Shown here: positions 24,004 to 35,633 of the stretch, piece after piece
Numbering within the stretch: the stretch's first letter is position 1
Layout of the letters: each line of letters starts with the position of its first letter
Source: Buxus sempervirens
Taxonomy: Eukaryota; Streptophyta; Magnoliopsida; Buxales; Buxaceae
Reading direction: 5' to 3'
DNA length: 64,000 nt
NCBI GenBank assembly: GCA_947561395.2
Contig: OX387182.1
Coordinates: forward strand, 3,048,001-3,112,000
Program-made: the position numbers and the translations under genes
Notes under the pieces: model-generated
Seen by the model: only the letters and a program-made list of their open reading frames with translations
Told to the model about the DNA's origin: nothing
Databases searched by the model: none

Positions 24004-24110
24004 GTCGGGTTCGGGGTGAGTTGGACTAAACCCGAATCTGCCACTAACCCGATTTTAGCAAAACCTAACCCGTTATCCATTTAACCAACTCCATTGCCAT
24101 CCCTACCCAA
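24004..24110. mobile_element. Decayed hAT-MITE-like piece
   Basis: GTCGGGTTCGGGG at the left, and CATTGCCATCCCTA closing at 24105, match the ends of the abundant plant hAT MITE type (TAGGGATGGCAA...CGGGT). A related copy lies next to RPS2-B (31109-31220), so insertion predates the duplication. Confidence 0.4.
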
Positions 24111-26227
24111 CTCAAACCTGTTGTGATTTAGCCCTTACCAAACCCATTCATTACTCTATTGACGGGCTTTTAAATATAATATAAAATACAAATTATATAT
24201 TTATTTATTTATACTGTAATATTTTAAGGCTACGATCAAGTTGGACTAAACATTTACTTGACTCTAACTTGATTTAGGACTTACCATAACCTGGCCATTA
24301 CAGGTAGATGTGCAACTTAGGTCAGCTAAACCCAAAACCGAACTGACCCAAACCTACTTTGAGTCTATATGGTTTGCGTTTTGTCCATATTTGGTTTGGT
24401 TTTGGTTCCAATTTTTCCAAATCCAATTAGTTCAGTTTGGTTTTGGGTTGAATCCGAACAAAGAAGCAAACCATATTCTTAATATTTTAAACCAAATCGG
24501 AATCCGAACTTTATTTGTAATATTTCTAAACTGAATCAAATCGAATTATATAATATAGCATATAGGATATACAATATATTATATATATATATAATACTAT
24601 CAAAAGCACAAACTACCTTAAGTGTTTTTTATTTTCATATACCTAAAATATCCTTCCCTATCTTCTTTAATTTTAAACTATTAATCCACTTAAAAGAACT
24701 TTAATAAAAAAAATATAAAAGTAAATTATATCTTCCTTTAGTAATACTTATCTACCTAAAAAGTTTTACACGTTGTATTCTCTAATATTTCTCTAATAAC
24801 AGTTTCCATATCTACTTCATCTGCAGTTAGAGAACGAATCCTCAAAAATTTTTTTTTTTAAATAATCCCACCTCATTGTAGGGTTTGACCAAATAAAAGG
24901 AAGAAAAATATTTATTTATTAAATGAAAAAAAAATTTCCTGCGTCATACAAAATCCAACTAAAATTGGAAATCATTAAGAATCCTTATCTAATAAAATTG
25001 AAAAAACGGAAAAGGGAGAATCCCGGTAAAATCGGAAATCTTTTCTATAATAAGATATTATTAGTTAGAATCCCATTAAAAATAAGCAAATCCGAAAAAA
25101 ATAAAACGAAGAAGGAGATTGCTACGATAATTGGAAATCTTTTCTAATATATTATTTAGACTATTAATTAATAATGCAAAAAGATAATTTTTATTTTCTT
25201 CTTGCCATAAATTTTATCAATGAGAATAGCCTATTATCCTTTTTAAAGACTCTATTTTATATTTTATTTTACATTATTTTTGTTTAAAATCATTTAGCCC
25301 TTTTAGAGTTCTATATAATTGATGGTTAAATAAATAAAAACGAGTTATCCAATCTGACATTATTTTTGTTTACATTATTTAAATTTAAATAATCTTTATC
25401 CTTTATATTAAAATAATATACTATTAGATTTTTGTTAATTGAATTTTAATATAATTAACAACTAGAGCATAAATCTTAATATAGTCTTAATATATTGGCT
25501 ACAATATATATAATTATTATCAATAAATTAATCTATGTAAGAAATTTTTTATTAATTATTATATATAGTTATTATTTATTATTATATTATAATTAATTAA
25601 ATGCTTTTTACTTATAATCATTTACAGATAATAATTATTAGCATATATGTGTAAAAGTGAATTTTACAGAAAAGGAATTTAATTTTTCATTTACCATAAT
25701 TTTATTATAATAGATAACAAGGTAAAATAATAAAATATTTAATATACTATAACGTTTTTAATATGATATGAATTTATTTAGATTACTAATTAACAATAAA
25801 CTATTACAAAATACAAAAAAAAAATTTTTAAATAACATAATATTTTATAGAAGTATTCATTATCCTAGTATAGTATTCTATGTAATGATTTAAAGGCTGC
25901 TATTTTCTAAGCAAGTTCATTTTCTTTCTTAGTTATTATTAAGCTATGTAATATATTGCATTTTATTCAACTTCATTAAGCAAAAGGTTTCATTGAAATG
26001 AATATTTATAGTTATTGTGTAAATATTTAATATGTTAAACTTTAATTTGGGGACAATAAATCTCATTAGAAGAAAATACTTAGCACTTACAATAAAATTT
26101 TCAACTGTTCTCTCTAGAGTTCTTTTTTATTATCATTGCATTTAAATATACGTTGCTAATAAAAAATTATAAAACACATTTATTTTCTAATAAAATCAAC
26201 ATATTTATCAAATTCAGTTCCTATTTT
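24111..26227. other. AT-rich right flank of duplicate 1
   Basis: 24300-24545 resembles another decayed MITE rich in AACCGAA / TTCGGTT motifs. From 24560 the DNA is very AT-rich. 24960-25150 contains a diverged internal repeat built around TTGGAAATC(T)TTTTCTA. No ORF with family features. The same sequence recurs at 31230-33060. Confidence 0.5.
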
Positions 26228-26236
26228 CTAAGATTC

Positions 26237-26413
26237 TGATCTTTCCTTGACGAGTCGCCCGAGCTTTGTCATGACGAGTCGCCCAAGCTTTGTCACGGGC
26301 AACCACTTTTCTTCTTCTTCACGACGACCACCCCTGCCGCGATCCCCTCTGCCACCCCAACCCCGACCCATGCCTCGGCCAAAGCCTCCACGTTCTCCGC
26401 CTCGCTCAGCCAT
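26237..26413 (-). pseudogene. RPS2 pseudogene remnant 2 (5' end only)
   Basis: Encodes a near copy of the RPS2 N-terminus ([18 protein letters not shown], then [16 protein letters not shown]), with a small local duplication of TKLGRLV, then loses homology after about 55 codons. The leader and TATA-like box (GAATATATAC near 26503) still precede it. It lacks both ribosomal domains. Confidence 0.85.
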
Positions 26414-26524
26414 TTTCTAAGAATCACAGATCAACAGATGGGAGAAGAGTTCAGATGAACGAAAGATAGAGAATCTACCCTTACAACGTGATAAGGAAGA
26501 ATATATACAGGCAAGGGTTTTGGC

Positions 26525-27195
26525 AACCCCAACATTCTTATTTTACAGCTCCCAACAACCTGCGCTATCATCATTTTATCTACCAAAACAACAAACCAAG
26601 ATACATATACACGGTGCCAAAGAAGAAAGAATAATACAATGTTTCTAACACTAGCCTTCTAGAGATGCTGAGTTTCGGGATCCATATTCATGACAAGAAT
26701 TATCAAATTCTTAACATTTCAATCCATGAAACGTACCTTCTTATTCACAGAACAACAGAGATCAGAATTTTCCATTTTAGCTAGCAATTTTCAGATCCTA
26801 ATCCCCTTCTTATATGTCATAAAATAGATCACAAAATACAACACATGCTTAGCTATTTTTCAAATATATCCACTAGAAATCGACAAGGCTAGAGGATGCA
26901 TCACCCCATAAATCTATCATAAATGCATTGAACGCAAGAAGTTAGATCAGAGATCATGTTGTCCTTAATCCGAAAGATTAATGTTCGATTCAAACCAAAT
27001 CAATCAGCCGTATAAGTTTGATAATGGGATGAAATATGAGAAAATATAATTCATGAAATTTGTCAAACATCTTCCACAACAAAATCAATGAGCTTTAGAA
27101 CAAATAATCTACTTATGTGTAATATATCAAATATCTCACGACATAAAATCAAACATGGGTATTCTTGTGGAGTTCCTGATACGGAGAAAGAAAAA
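26525..27195 (-). pseudogene. Orphan RPS2 intron copy
   Basis: Homologous to the exon-1-proximal half of the RPS2 introns (22245-23174 and 29418-30321), but carrying several deletions and more substitutions than A and B show to each other. It joins directly to the exon 1 stub at 27196-27240. Confidence 0.7.
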
Positions 27196-27240
27196 CGAAC
27201 CTTCACGAAATTTCCAAGAGTCTTGGTGGAGCCCCTCGAA
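27196..27240 (-). pseudogene. RPS2 pseudogene remnant 3 (exon 1 3' stub)
   Basis: Still reads GGGGCTCCACCAAGACTC and GGAAATTTCGTGAAG with the GT donor, matching the end of RPS2 exon 1. Homology stops abruptly at the same flank sequence (TTTCCTCCAACGTCTC) seen next to remnant 1, so remnants 1 and 3 share one deletion breakpoint. Confidence 0.75.
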
Positions 27241-28820
27241 ACATTTTAGTTTCCTCCAACGTCTCAATTCTCAAGACAAAATAAGCTTTCAAAATGCATT
27301 TTGAAATTTTAAACATCCTCAAGGCCTTACTGTTGGAATAAACACACATTCTAAACAATTTTGTCTCTCTAACTGAATAAGGCCCTAGCCTCAGGCACCT
27401 TGCACTCACACTAGTCTCTTACTTGAGTCATTCTCTTAATAAGCTGTCTCTCATTTGATCACTTGAGTTGCTTCTCTCTTAATAAGCTGTCTCTCATTTG
27501 ATCACTTGAGTTGCTTCTCTCTTAAGATATGTACATTAGTGGGCTTTCTATTATTCATAGAAGAGTTAATTAGGTTGGTGGTTATCTTTCAATTCACACC
27601 AATAAAGTAAAATATACTCGTCCAATCCTTGTTGATCAATCAGGTTGGTGGTTATCTTTCAATTCACTCAAGAAATATACTCGTGATCTTTCAATTCACT
27701 CAAGCGATGTATCATGTTAGCCTCGTCCAAAAAATTTCCCTGACGACCATCACGCTTATTTTGTTGAAAATGAGCTCAAGCGATAATAAGCGCTTTTAGA
27801 TAAGTGACTCACATGTTCCGTGCTAGCATTTGCTTGCTAAAACGTCATTTAAAATGGGTTGGGTTGGAGTCCAACCGTTGGACAATGGTGTGATTAAGAA
27901 TCATGCTTGAAAGATGAACACCCAGCAAATTTAAATTGAGAAGAGAGCCTACATGTTTGGGTGGGATCCTTATATTATAAGTTTTTTTGACAATTATTTT
28001 GAGAAATCTAAATAATATTTTATATGAAAATTCATTTTATTGCCTAACCATGCTTTTTAGTTATTAATTGCAAAAACTACATGGCTAATGTTATCATTTT
28101 GAACCTTTGCGTAAAAGATCAAAACTACAAGTGTTAAATTGTTAAGATCTAATTAAAGGTATAATTTAAAATTTTCGGTACTTTTTCTTAAAAATATATA
28201 AGATTCGAAGTAAGCACACAAAAAATTGTTTTAAATGTCCCAATGATTGATCAAGGATAGAACCAAAAAATTTCATTTTGGTCCAAAAATCCAAATTCAG
28301 GGGATCAAATCCTAGCCCAATTTCATTTTGTTTTAACATCAAATGAACCAAAACAGATACGCTCATAACCAAAGTACAGATCTTAACAGATATTTTATCT
28401 TTGTAATACAAACAGATTTTTTTTTTTTTTTAAAGAATTAGAAAATGGACGGTATAAAATGGGGAAAGATTTGCTGATTTCTTTCACGGCTTCCTTTTTC
28501 TCTGAAACAATAGGGGCGTCATGGTAAGTTTTCTCCACATATTCAGTCAATATACAAGTTCATACATACCTATATGTTATTCACAACCGGCTTGTGATTG
28601 GCCCATATAACATTTAAAAAAATTTTTTTTAAGAATAAAATTATTAAATTCTTTTGTAAGACATTCAGCAGTTGTAGAGGATTCCATTGTGTTTTAAGGC
28701 CTCTGTAATCGTTCAGCCATTTCAGGCCTCATCAACACCAAAATAAAGAAAGGCAAAACCAAAACAATGAAATATAGTTCAAATCTTAAAGTAAGAAGTA
28801 CTCCTACCAAACCAACATTC
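27241..28820. other. Left flank of duplicate 2
   Basis: Corresponds to 20023-21657 of duplicate 1. It contains a local 43-base tandem duplication (27433-27475 and 27476-27518) not present in duplicate 1, plus short repeats near 27600-27710. No gene. Confidence 0.6.
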
Positions 28821-30981
28821 CTAAGCCTGCGCATCGATCTTCTCGACATCCTCCAGAAGAATCGATTTCGTAGGCTTTGCCAGCAGGTCTGTATACTCTT
28901 GGAACGGAGATTTTGTGAAGCGGGTCTCCCGCCAGAAATCGGGCGTGAGGAAGCCGTATGTCTTTAAAAGACACTCGAAGGTCGCCTGAAAATGAACAGT
29001 ATACAGCAATAGCATTACACAAACCGAAACACACCAGCACTACCCTGAAAATAATCGCCAATTCTAGGACAAGTCTAAAATAAATAGATGCCAGTATCTT
29101 CATGCAACAATATAATCCAAATTATTGAAAAAATTCCCCGTGTTACACAACTAGACCACATGAGAAACATTCATTATCATCCAAGCATTAAAATTACAAG
29201 TCCTCGCAACCAATGCTGTCATTCCTGCAACAGGAACACACCATTGAGGGAACAAGTGTTTCTTAGCCACACTGGCCATTTAACATCACCAAACTACCTT
29301 ATCACAACATAAGAAGCATGCCACAAAAACTAGGGTATGCATAAATGTATACCCTATATAATAATTTTCAAGGGATTGTCATGACAGGAAAATGTGTTCT
29401 AGTTATTGACTCACACAACATTCTTATTTGAATTTCATCCTATCCTCATGCCACACAGATATACAGTTATCCTTTTACAGCTCCCAACAACCTGCAGTAT
29501 GATCATTTTCTACCAAAACAACAAACCAAGATACACATATATCCGGTCCCATACATGACACAACAACCAAAACTGGAAAGAAGAAAGAATAATACAATTT
29601 TTCTAACACTAGCCTTCAAGAAATGCTGAATTTTGTGATCCATACTCATGATTATCAAACAACTACTGAAAATATGAACAGTTCTAAACAACGCATAATG
29701 TAAATGTTAACTTTCGATGTTGTGAATTACATGATCTGTATCCCTAACCACAATTACCAAACCCTATTCACGTAAAATTCCATGTTTAGAACCAATTATC
29801 AGGATCGAATAGCAAACAGAAAGCCTTGAATATATCTGAACAAGTCAATCCATGTAACCTTCTTATTCATAGATTAAGAGAACAGAATTTTCCATTTTAG
29901 CTGGCAACCGGCAAATTTCAGATCCTAATCCCCTTCTTATATGGCATAAAATATATCAGAATCTATAACATATGCTTAGCAATTTTTCAAATCAACTAAA
30001 AATCTGAGAAAGCTAGAGGATGCATCACCCCATAAATCTATCACAAATGTATCAAACGCAAGAAGTTAGATCAGATCCACATGAATTTCAAATTATCAGA
30101 GATCATGTTGTACTTAATCTGAAAGAATAATGTTCGACTCAACCAAATCAATCATCTGTATCATTTTGGTAATGGATGAAAATTTGAGACAATTCAATCA
30201 ATTTATGAAATTTATCAAACATCTTCAACAACAAAATCAATGAGCTTTAGAGCAAATAATCTACTTATGTGTAATATGGGTATTCATGTGGAGATCCTGA
30301 TACGGAGAAAGAAAAACGAACCTTCACGAAATTTCCTAGTGTCTTAGTGGATCCCCTGGAAGATGTAAAAACATCTTCGATTCCAGCGAACTGCAAGACC
30401 TTTTTCGGAACCCTAGCAGCAACAATCCCAGCACCACGAGGAGCAGGTACCATCCTCACCGTCACAGAGCCGCACTTTCCGGTAACCTTACATGGGACCG
30501 TATGAGGCTTCCCGATTTTGTTACCCCAGTATCCCCTCCTCACAGGAATTACAGAAAGCTTGGCCAGTATAATAGCGCCGCGAATCGCAGTCGCAACCTC
30601 TTTAGAGCATTTCACGCCCAACCCCACATGGCCATCACCGTCGCCGACCACGACGAACGCCTTGAATCGGGTTCGCTGACCGGCCCGAGTCTGCTTCTGG
30701 ACCGGCATGATCTTCATCACTTCGTCTTTCAGTTGGGGCCCCAGAAGGTGTTCGATGATCTGGTGCTCCTTCACGGGGAGAGAGTGAAGATAGATCTGTT
30801 CTAAGCTTCTTATCTTTCCTTCCTTGACGAGTCGCCCGAGCTTTGTCACGGGCACCCATTTTTCTTCTTCTTCACGACGACCACCGCGTCGCCCACGGCG
30901 ATCACCCCTGCCGCGATCCCCTCTGCCACCGCGACCCATACCTCGGCCAAAGCCTCCTCGTTCACCGCCTCGCTCAGCCAT
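28821..30981 (-). CDS. RPS2: 40S ribosomal protein S2 (uS5), copy B
   Basis: Second intact copy. Exons 30322-30981 and 28821-28985, intron 28986-30321, 274 residues. Exon 1 encodes the same 220 residues as copy A; the base differences noticed are synonymous. Exon 2 ends in DVEKIDAQA, two residues longer than copy A. The start is well bounded: an in-frame TAA lies two codons before the ATG, unlike copy A. The leader has the 64-base block once and retains GAATCGCAGATCAACAGA, missing from A, so B likely keeps the older leader. Both copies look expressible; which one is used cannot be told from sequence. Confidence 0.95.
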
Positions 30982-31100
30982 TTTTTAAGAATCGCAGATC
31001 AACAGACGCCGAAGTGTAGAGAAGAGCGAAGAAGAACGAAATTTTTTTGGTGGAGAGAAGAACGAAAGACACAGAACCAACCCTAACAACGTGATAAGAG

Positions 31101-31109
31101 AATATATAG
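31101..31109 (-). promoter_or_regulatory. TATA box of RPS2 copy B
   Basis: CCTATATATT on the minus strand, about 120 bases before the ATG, in the same context as copy A and with the TTAGGGTT telo-box just downstream near 31080-31088. Confidence 0.6.
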
Positions 31110-33060
31110 GTCGGGTTCAGGGTGACTTGGACTAAACCCGAACCGGCAACTAACCCGATTTTAGCAATACCTAACCCTAACCATTATGAACAAGTTATCC
31201 ATTTAACCTACCCATTGCCATCCTGGCCCTTACCAAAACCATTCATTTCTCTATTGACTCTAACCTAATTTAGGACTTACCAAAACCTGGCCATTACATG
31301 TAGATGTGCAACTTAGGTCAGGTAAAACCCAAAACCAAACTGGCCCAAACCTACTTTGAGTCTATACGATTGGGGTTTTGTCCATATTCGATTTGGTTTT
31401 GCTTCCAATTTTTCTTGTTTTGTCCATATTCGATTTGGTTTTGCTTCCAATTTTTCTAAACCGAATTAATTCAGTTCGGTTTTGGGTTGAATCCAAACAA
31501 AGAAGCAAACCATATTCTTAATATTTTAAACCGAATCGGAATCCGAACTTTATTTATAATATTTCTAAACTGAACCAAATCGAATTATATTTTATAGTAT
31601 ATCTTCCTTTAGTAAACTATTAATTTTAAACTATTAATCCACTTAAAAGAATTTTAATAAAAAAATATAAAAATAAATTATATCTTCCTTTAGTAATACT
31701 TATCTACCTAAAAAGTTTTACATGTTATCTTCTCTAATATTTCTCTAATAAGAGCTTCCTTATCTACTTATCTACAATTAGAGAACGAATCCTCTTTTTT
31801 ATTTTATTTTTATAAATAATCCGATCTTGTAGGGTTTGACCAGATAAAAGGAAGAAAAATATTTATTTATTAAATGAAACAAAAAAATTTTCCTGCGTCA
31901 TACATAGTCCAACTAAAATTGGAAATCATTCAGAATCCTTATCTAATAGAATTGAAAAAAGGGAAAAGGGAGAATGCCAGTAAAATCAGAAATATTTTCT
32001 ATAATAAGATATTATTAGTTAGAATCGCATTAAAAATAAGCAAATCCTAAAAAAATAAAACGAAAAAGGAGAATGCCACTATAATTGGAAATCTTTTCTA
32101 ATATATTATTTAGACTATTAATTAATAATGCACAAAGATAATTTTTATTTTCTTCTTGTCTTAAATTTTATCAATGATAATAGCCTATTATCCTTTTTAA
32201 AGACTCTATTTTATATTTTATTTTACATTATTTTTGTTTAATATCATTTAGCCCTTTTAGAGTTCTATATAATTGATGGTTAAATAAATAAATAAATAAA
32301 AACGAGTTCTCCAATCTGACATTATATGTAACGTTTTTATTTTACATTATTTATATTTAAATAATCTTTATCCTTTATATTAAAATAATTTACTATTAGA
32401 TTTTTGTTAATTGAATTTTAATATAATTAACAACTATAGCATAAATCTTAATATAGTATTAATATATATTGGCTATTATATATATAATTATTATCAATAA
32501 ATTACTCTATGTAAGAAAATTTTTATTAATTATAATATAATAAATTATATATAGTTATTATTTATTATTATATTATAATTAATTAAATGCTTTTTACTTA
32601 TAATCATTTACAGATAATAATTATTAGCATATACGCGTAAAAGTGAATTTTAAGGAAAAGGAATTTAATTTTTCATTTACAATAATTTTATTATAATAGA
32701 TAACAAGGTAAAATAAAAACATATTTAATATACTATAATTAAATAATATTCGTTTTTAATATGATATGAATTTATTTAGATTACTAATTAACAATAAACT
32801 ATGACAAAATACAAAAAAAAAATTTGTAAAATAACATAATATTCTATGTAATGATTTAAAGGCTGCCATTTTCCAAGCAAGTTCATTTTTCTTTCTTAGC
32901 TATTATTAAGCTATGTAATATATTGCATTTTCTTCAACTCCATTAAGCAAAACGTTTGAAATGAATACTTATAGTTATTGTGTAAATATTTAACATGTTA
33001 AACTTTAATCTCATTAGAAGAAATTTTCAACTGTTCTTTTTTATTATCATTGCATTTAAA
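31110..33060. other. AT-rich right flank of duplicate 2
   Basis: Copy of 24004-26220 with indels. A 41-base tandem duplication near 31375-31457 (TTGTCCATATTCGATTTGG repeated) is private to this copy. No gene. Confidence 0.6.
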
Positions 33061-34233
33061 TATACGTTGCAAACAAAAACTGTCTTTTTCCAATATGTCC
33101 TGTCTAAAATAAACAATAATATATGTTTCTTTTTCCAAATTATATGTACATAATAAGGTCTTAGAATTTCTATCTCAAAAATTCCTACCCTATTTGGAGT
33201 TCCAATTTAGTGCAATGAATCCGCAATAAAAAGAATAATTATATATTAAATAAAATTTACATAGATAATCAAAAGGAAAAGTACAATCTTATTGAAAAAG
33301 TATACTCAAAAGAATCAAGTGCAAAATCTATGACCATAATAATATAAGACACCTTATAATTTTTAAGATAATTCAAGAAATAAAAAAAGTTTTAACTTAA
33401 TATTAGAAATCAAGTGCATAATCTATGACTATAATAATATAAGACACCTTATAATTTTAAAGATAATTCAAGAAATAAAAAAAGTTTTAACTTAATATTA
33501 GAAATCAAATCAAATGCGCAATCTCTGATTTTCTAATAGTATGAAAAATAAATAGCTAAAAATTTCTAGATGTATGAAAACCATTAACATGCAACGCACG
33601 TTCACAATTGCTAGAACATAATAAAGTATACGTATAATATAGTATATATAATATACATAATCATATACATGAATACAGAATACCTAATAATTACCTATAC
33701 ACATCTTTACTCTTAACTTTTGCTTTAATTTAAAATTTAGGGCTTTCCAGGTCAAGATTCTCAAGAACAAACTCTTTGTCAAAGAGTTTACAAATGTTGA
33801 ATTTTGGGCGTGCCTCTTGGACATTTCACATATGTAAAACACAATTTGAAATTCTGAAACATACCAAAATTCTTTGTTTACAGGTTGAAGTTGAGATTTC
33901 TTTTAAGTTGAAATTTTGGAAAAAAAAATTATTTTGAAATTGGCTCAACCTGAACCAAATTGAACCGAATTTTGAATTCAATTTGGTTCGGTTGGGTTGC
34001 GGTTTTCCATCTCAACTGCTATGTTGTGATATAAATTGATGCCTTCCCGTGTAATACTTGTATTCATATATGTCAATACTCATAAAATTCGTAAATGAAA
34101 AACCTGGTCATATCAGAACAAATACCATGTATAACATGTTAATAGTGAACATACCAGAAAAAATAGCGATATATATTACATTAAATGGAACTAAGAGGGA
34201 CAGTATATGAGCATAATCCAAGATATATTATAC
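33061..34233. other. AT-rich spacer with a 95-base tandem duplication
   Basis: Outside the RPS2 block. 33314-33408 and 33409-33503 form a tandem pair (opening ATCAAGTGCA) with few differences. No coding features. Confidence 0.7.
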
Positions 34234-34405
34234 TAGGCTGACCAAGGTGATGAGCTTCCTAGCCGAGTTCATTATTACAATGCTATTATGACCTATTGAT
34301 TATCCCACATCAATTGTGGTAGGCTGACCAAGGTGATGAGCTTCCTAGCCGAGTTCATTATTACAATGCTATTATGATCTATTGATTATCCCACATCAAT
34401 TGTGG
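34234..34405. repeat. Tandem duplication, 2 x 86 bases
   Basis: Units begin at 34234 and 34320 with TAGGCTGACCAAGGTGATGA and look identical except for one position (GACCTATT versus GATCTATT). Each ends inside the left end of the TRIM-like insertion (CCCACATCAATTGTGG), so the duplication is younger than that insertion. Confidence 0.93.
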
Positions 34406-34614
34406 AAGGGGCCGATGGTCACTTTATAGGTATGAGGGAAACTTTATCTCATGAACTAGCTTTTGGGGTTGAGAGAGGTCCAAGACCACCCAACACTTGT
34501 GTCAGAGCCCACGTTGCAGAAGGGGCTAGTGGTCAATTTACAGGTGTAAGGGCAAGCCTCGTCCCATGAGCTAACTTTTGGGGTTGATTGAGAAAAACCC
34601 AAGACCACCCAACA
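34383..34614 (+). mobile_element. TRIM-like LTR fossil
   Basis: 232 bases from TGATTATCCCACATC to GACCACCCAACA, flanked by an 8-base direct repeat TGATCTAT (34375-34382 and 34615-34622). Inside are two ~100-base copies of one LTR-like sequence (ending CCCAACA at 34495 and 34614) with only a tRNA-primer-like remnant (GTGTCAGAGCCC) between them. Small, old and non-coding; it interrupts the duplicated GLE1 leader sequence. Confidence 0.6.
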
Positions 34615-34619
34615 TGATC

Positions 34620-35125
34620 TATCTTTTTGGTTGTTTGGTTGTTCCTATGCTTTGGTTGTTCCCATGCCTTGCCTTTCACCTTGGTTTTTCTGAAACTTTG
34701 ATATGGTAATTTCAGTTCTAGAACATTGATTTTGTTGGTATTCTTTTATAGTCATTGCTGTGATTTTACTTATGTGTTTATATTTCTTGTCTTTTATTTA
34801 CTACTGTAGCTATTCTACAAGTCTGCAGATTCAGAGAACAGGGCAGGCTTGAAACTGAAAAAAAGAAGAGTTGAAGAAGCACAAAAAGCAGTTACAGAAT
34901 CCGAGAAAGTGGCAACCAAAGGAGCCACAGAAAAGGAATCTACTACAGCTACAATTGTTGCTGAAGCAGCACGAAAGGAAACCATGGCGCATAAGGTAGA
35001 TGTTAATGCAGAAGAAACATCAAAAGAATCAGGACTTAATGGACCCAAAAGAGTGCTTTCATCAAAACTTGCTCTTGGTTTCGAGGAAACGAAGAATTAG
35101 ATGAACAGAACCAGGCATTCATCAA
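34620..35125 (+). pseudogene. Inverted GLE1 pseudogene fragment
   Basis: Plus-strand copy of part of the GLE1 gene 1.3 kb away on the minus strand. 34660-34832 matches the GLE1 leader intron end, including the acceptor region (TTTACTACTGTAGCTATTCT, then CTGCAG). 34845-35098 matches the coiled-coil and linker: KKRRVEEAQKAVTESEKVAT, then KGATEKEST, KETMAHKVDVN and NGPKRVLSSK. About 280 codons of GLE1 between leader and coiled coil are missing, the frame stops at 35100, and homology fades near 35120. It cannot encode a GLE1 domain. Confidence 0.88.
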
Positions 35126-35412
35126 ATTCCCTCACGGCTTCACATCTATGGCACTAGTGGATGCCTCATTCTACTCCACAAAAACCTAGGAGGGCAAAAT
35201 GTGGAAGGAGCTCCCAAAATTAGACAAATTTAATAACCACTTGAGTGTTATTTCAAAGAGATTATCAAGGAAAAATGTTTCTTCACATGTGTGATCCCTT
35301 GCTATATCAGAATTAAGGAGCTTCCACACTTTCCTTCACGAGCAGTTGCCCTGTTATAGAAAGATGAGACCATCACTTTCCCCATTGGGTCACTTTTTCT
35401 GCTGAAATTTTT

Positions 35413-35627
35413 GAACCCCAAAGGGTTGGCCTAGTGGTCAAGGCTTGGGGCCTGGGGATGTGCTCCCTCCAAGGTCTCAAGTTCAAAACCTCTTAGGCAC
35501 TATCAATTCTTTGGGGCTACCTGCATGGGCCTTGGACCATGTGGGTTGCAGGGTTTTGCAAGGGCCCTTAGGGATTAATTGGTCGAGCGTAAGCAGGCCC
35601 GGATACCCTGAGTTCCAAAAAAAAAAA
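35413..35627 (+). mobile_element. tRNA-derived SINE with target-site duplication
   Basis: About 205 bases plus an A tail (35617-35627). It has a pol III A box (TGGCCTAGTGGTCAAGG, 35427-35443) and a B box (GGTCTCAAGTTCAAAACC, 35473-35490), the usual layout of plant SINEs. The 8-base repeat AAATTTTT lies immediately before (35405-35412) and again after the A tail (35625-35632). Family not assigned. Confidence 0.85.
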
Positions 35628-35633
35628 TTTTTT

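Larger units (their letters stand above)
19340..33060. repeat. Tandem segmental duplication carrying RPS2
   Basis: Two halves repeat with an offset near 7.15 kb: RPS2 stop 21658 versus 28821, RPS2 start 23834 versus 30981, the left flank (for example CCTGACGACCATCACGCTTA at about 20541 and 27730), and the AT-rich right flank (24560-26220 versus 31600-33060). Exons and intron are nearly identical; flanks carry small indels and local duplications. Broken RPS2 pieces lie at 19655-20022, 26237-26413 and 27196-27240, so more than one round of duplication and deletion is likely. Confidence 0.9.

Noticed and set aside
23835-24080. 86-residue N-terminal extension of RPS2 copy A as the annotated start
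   Set aside because: The upstream ATG lies beyond the TATA box and copy B lacks the extension; kept only as a finding.
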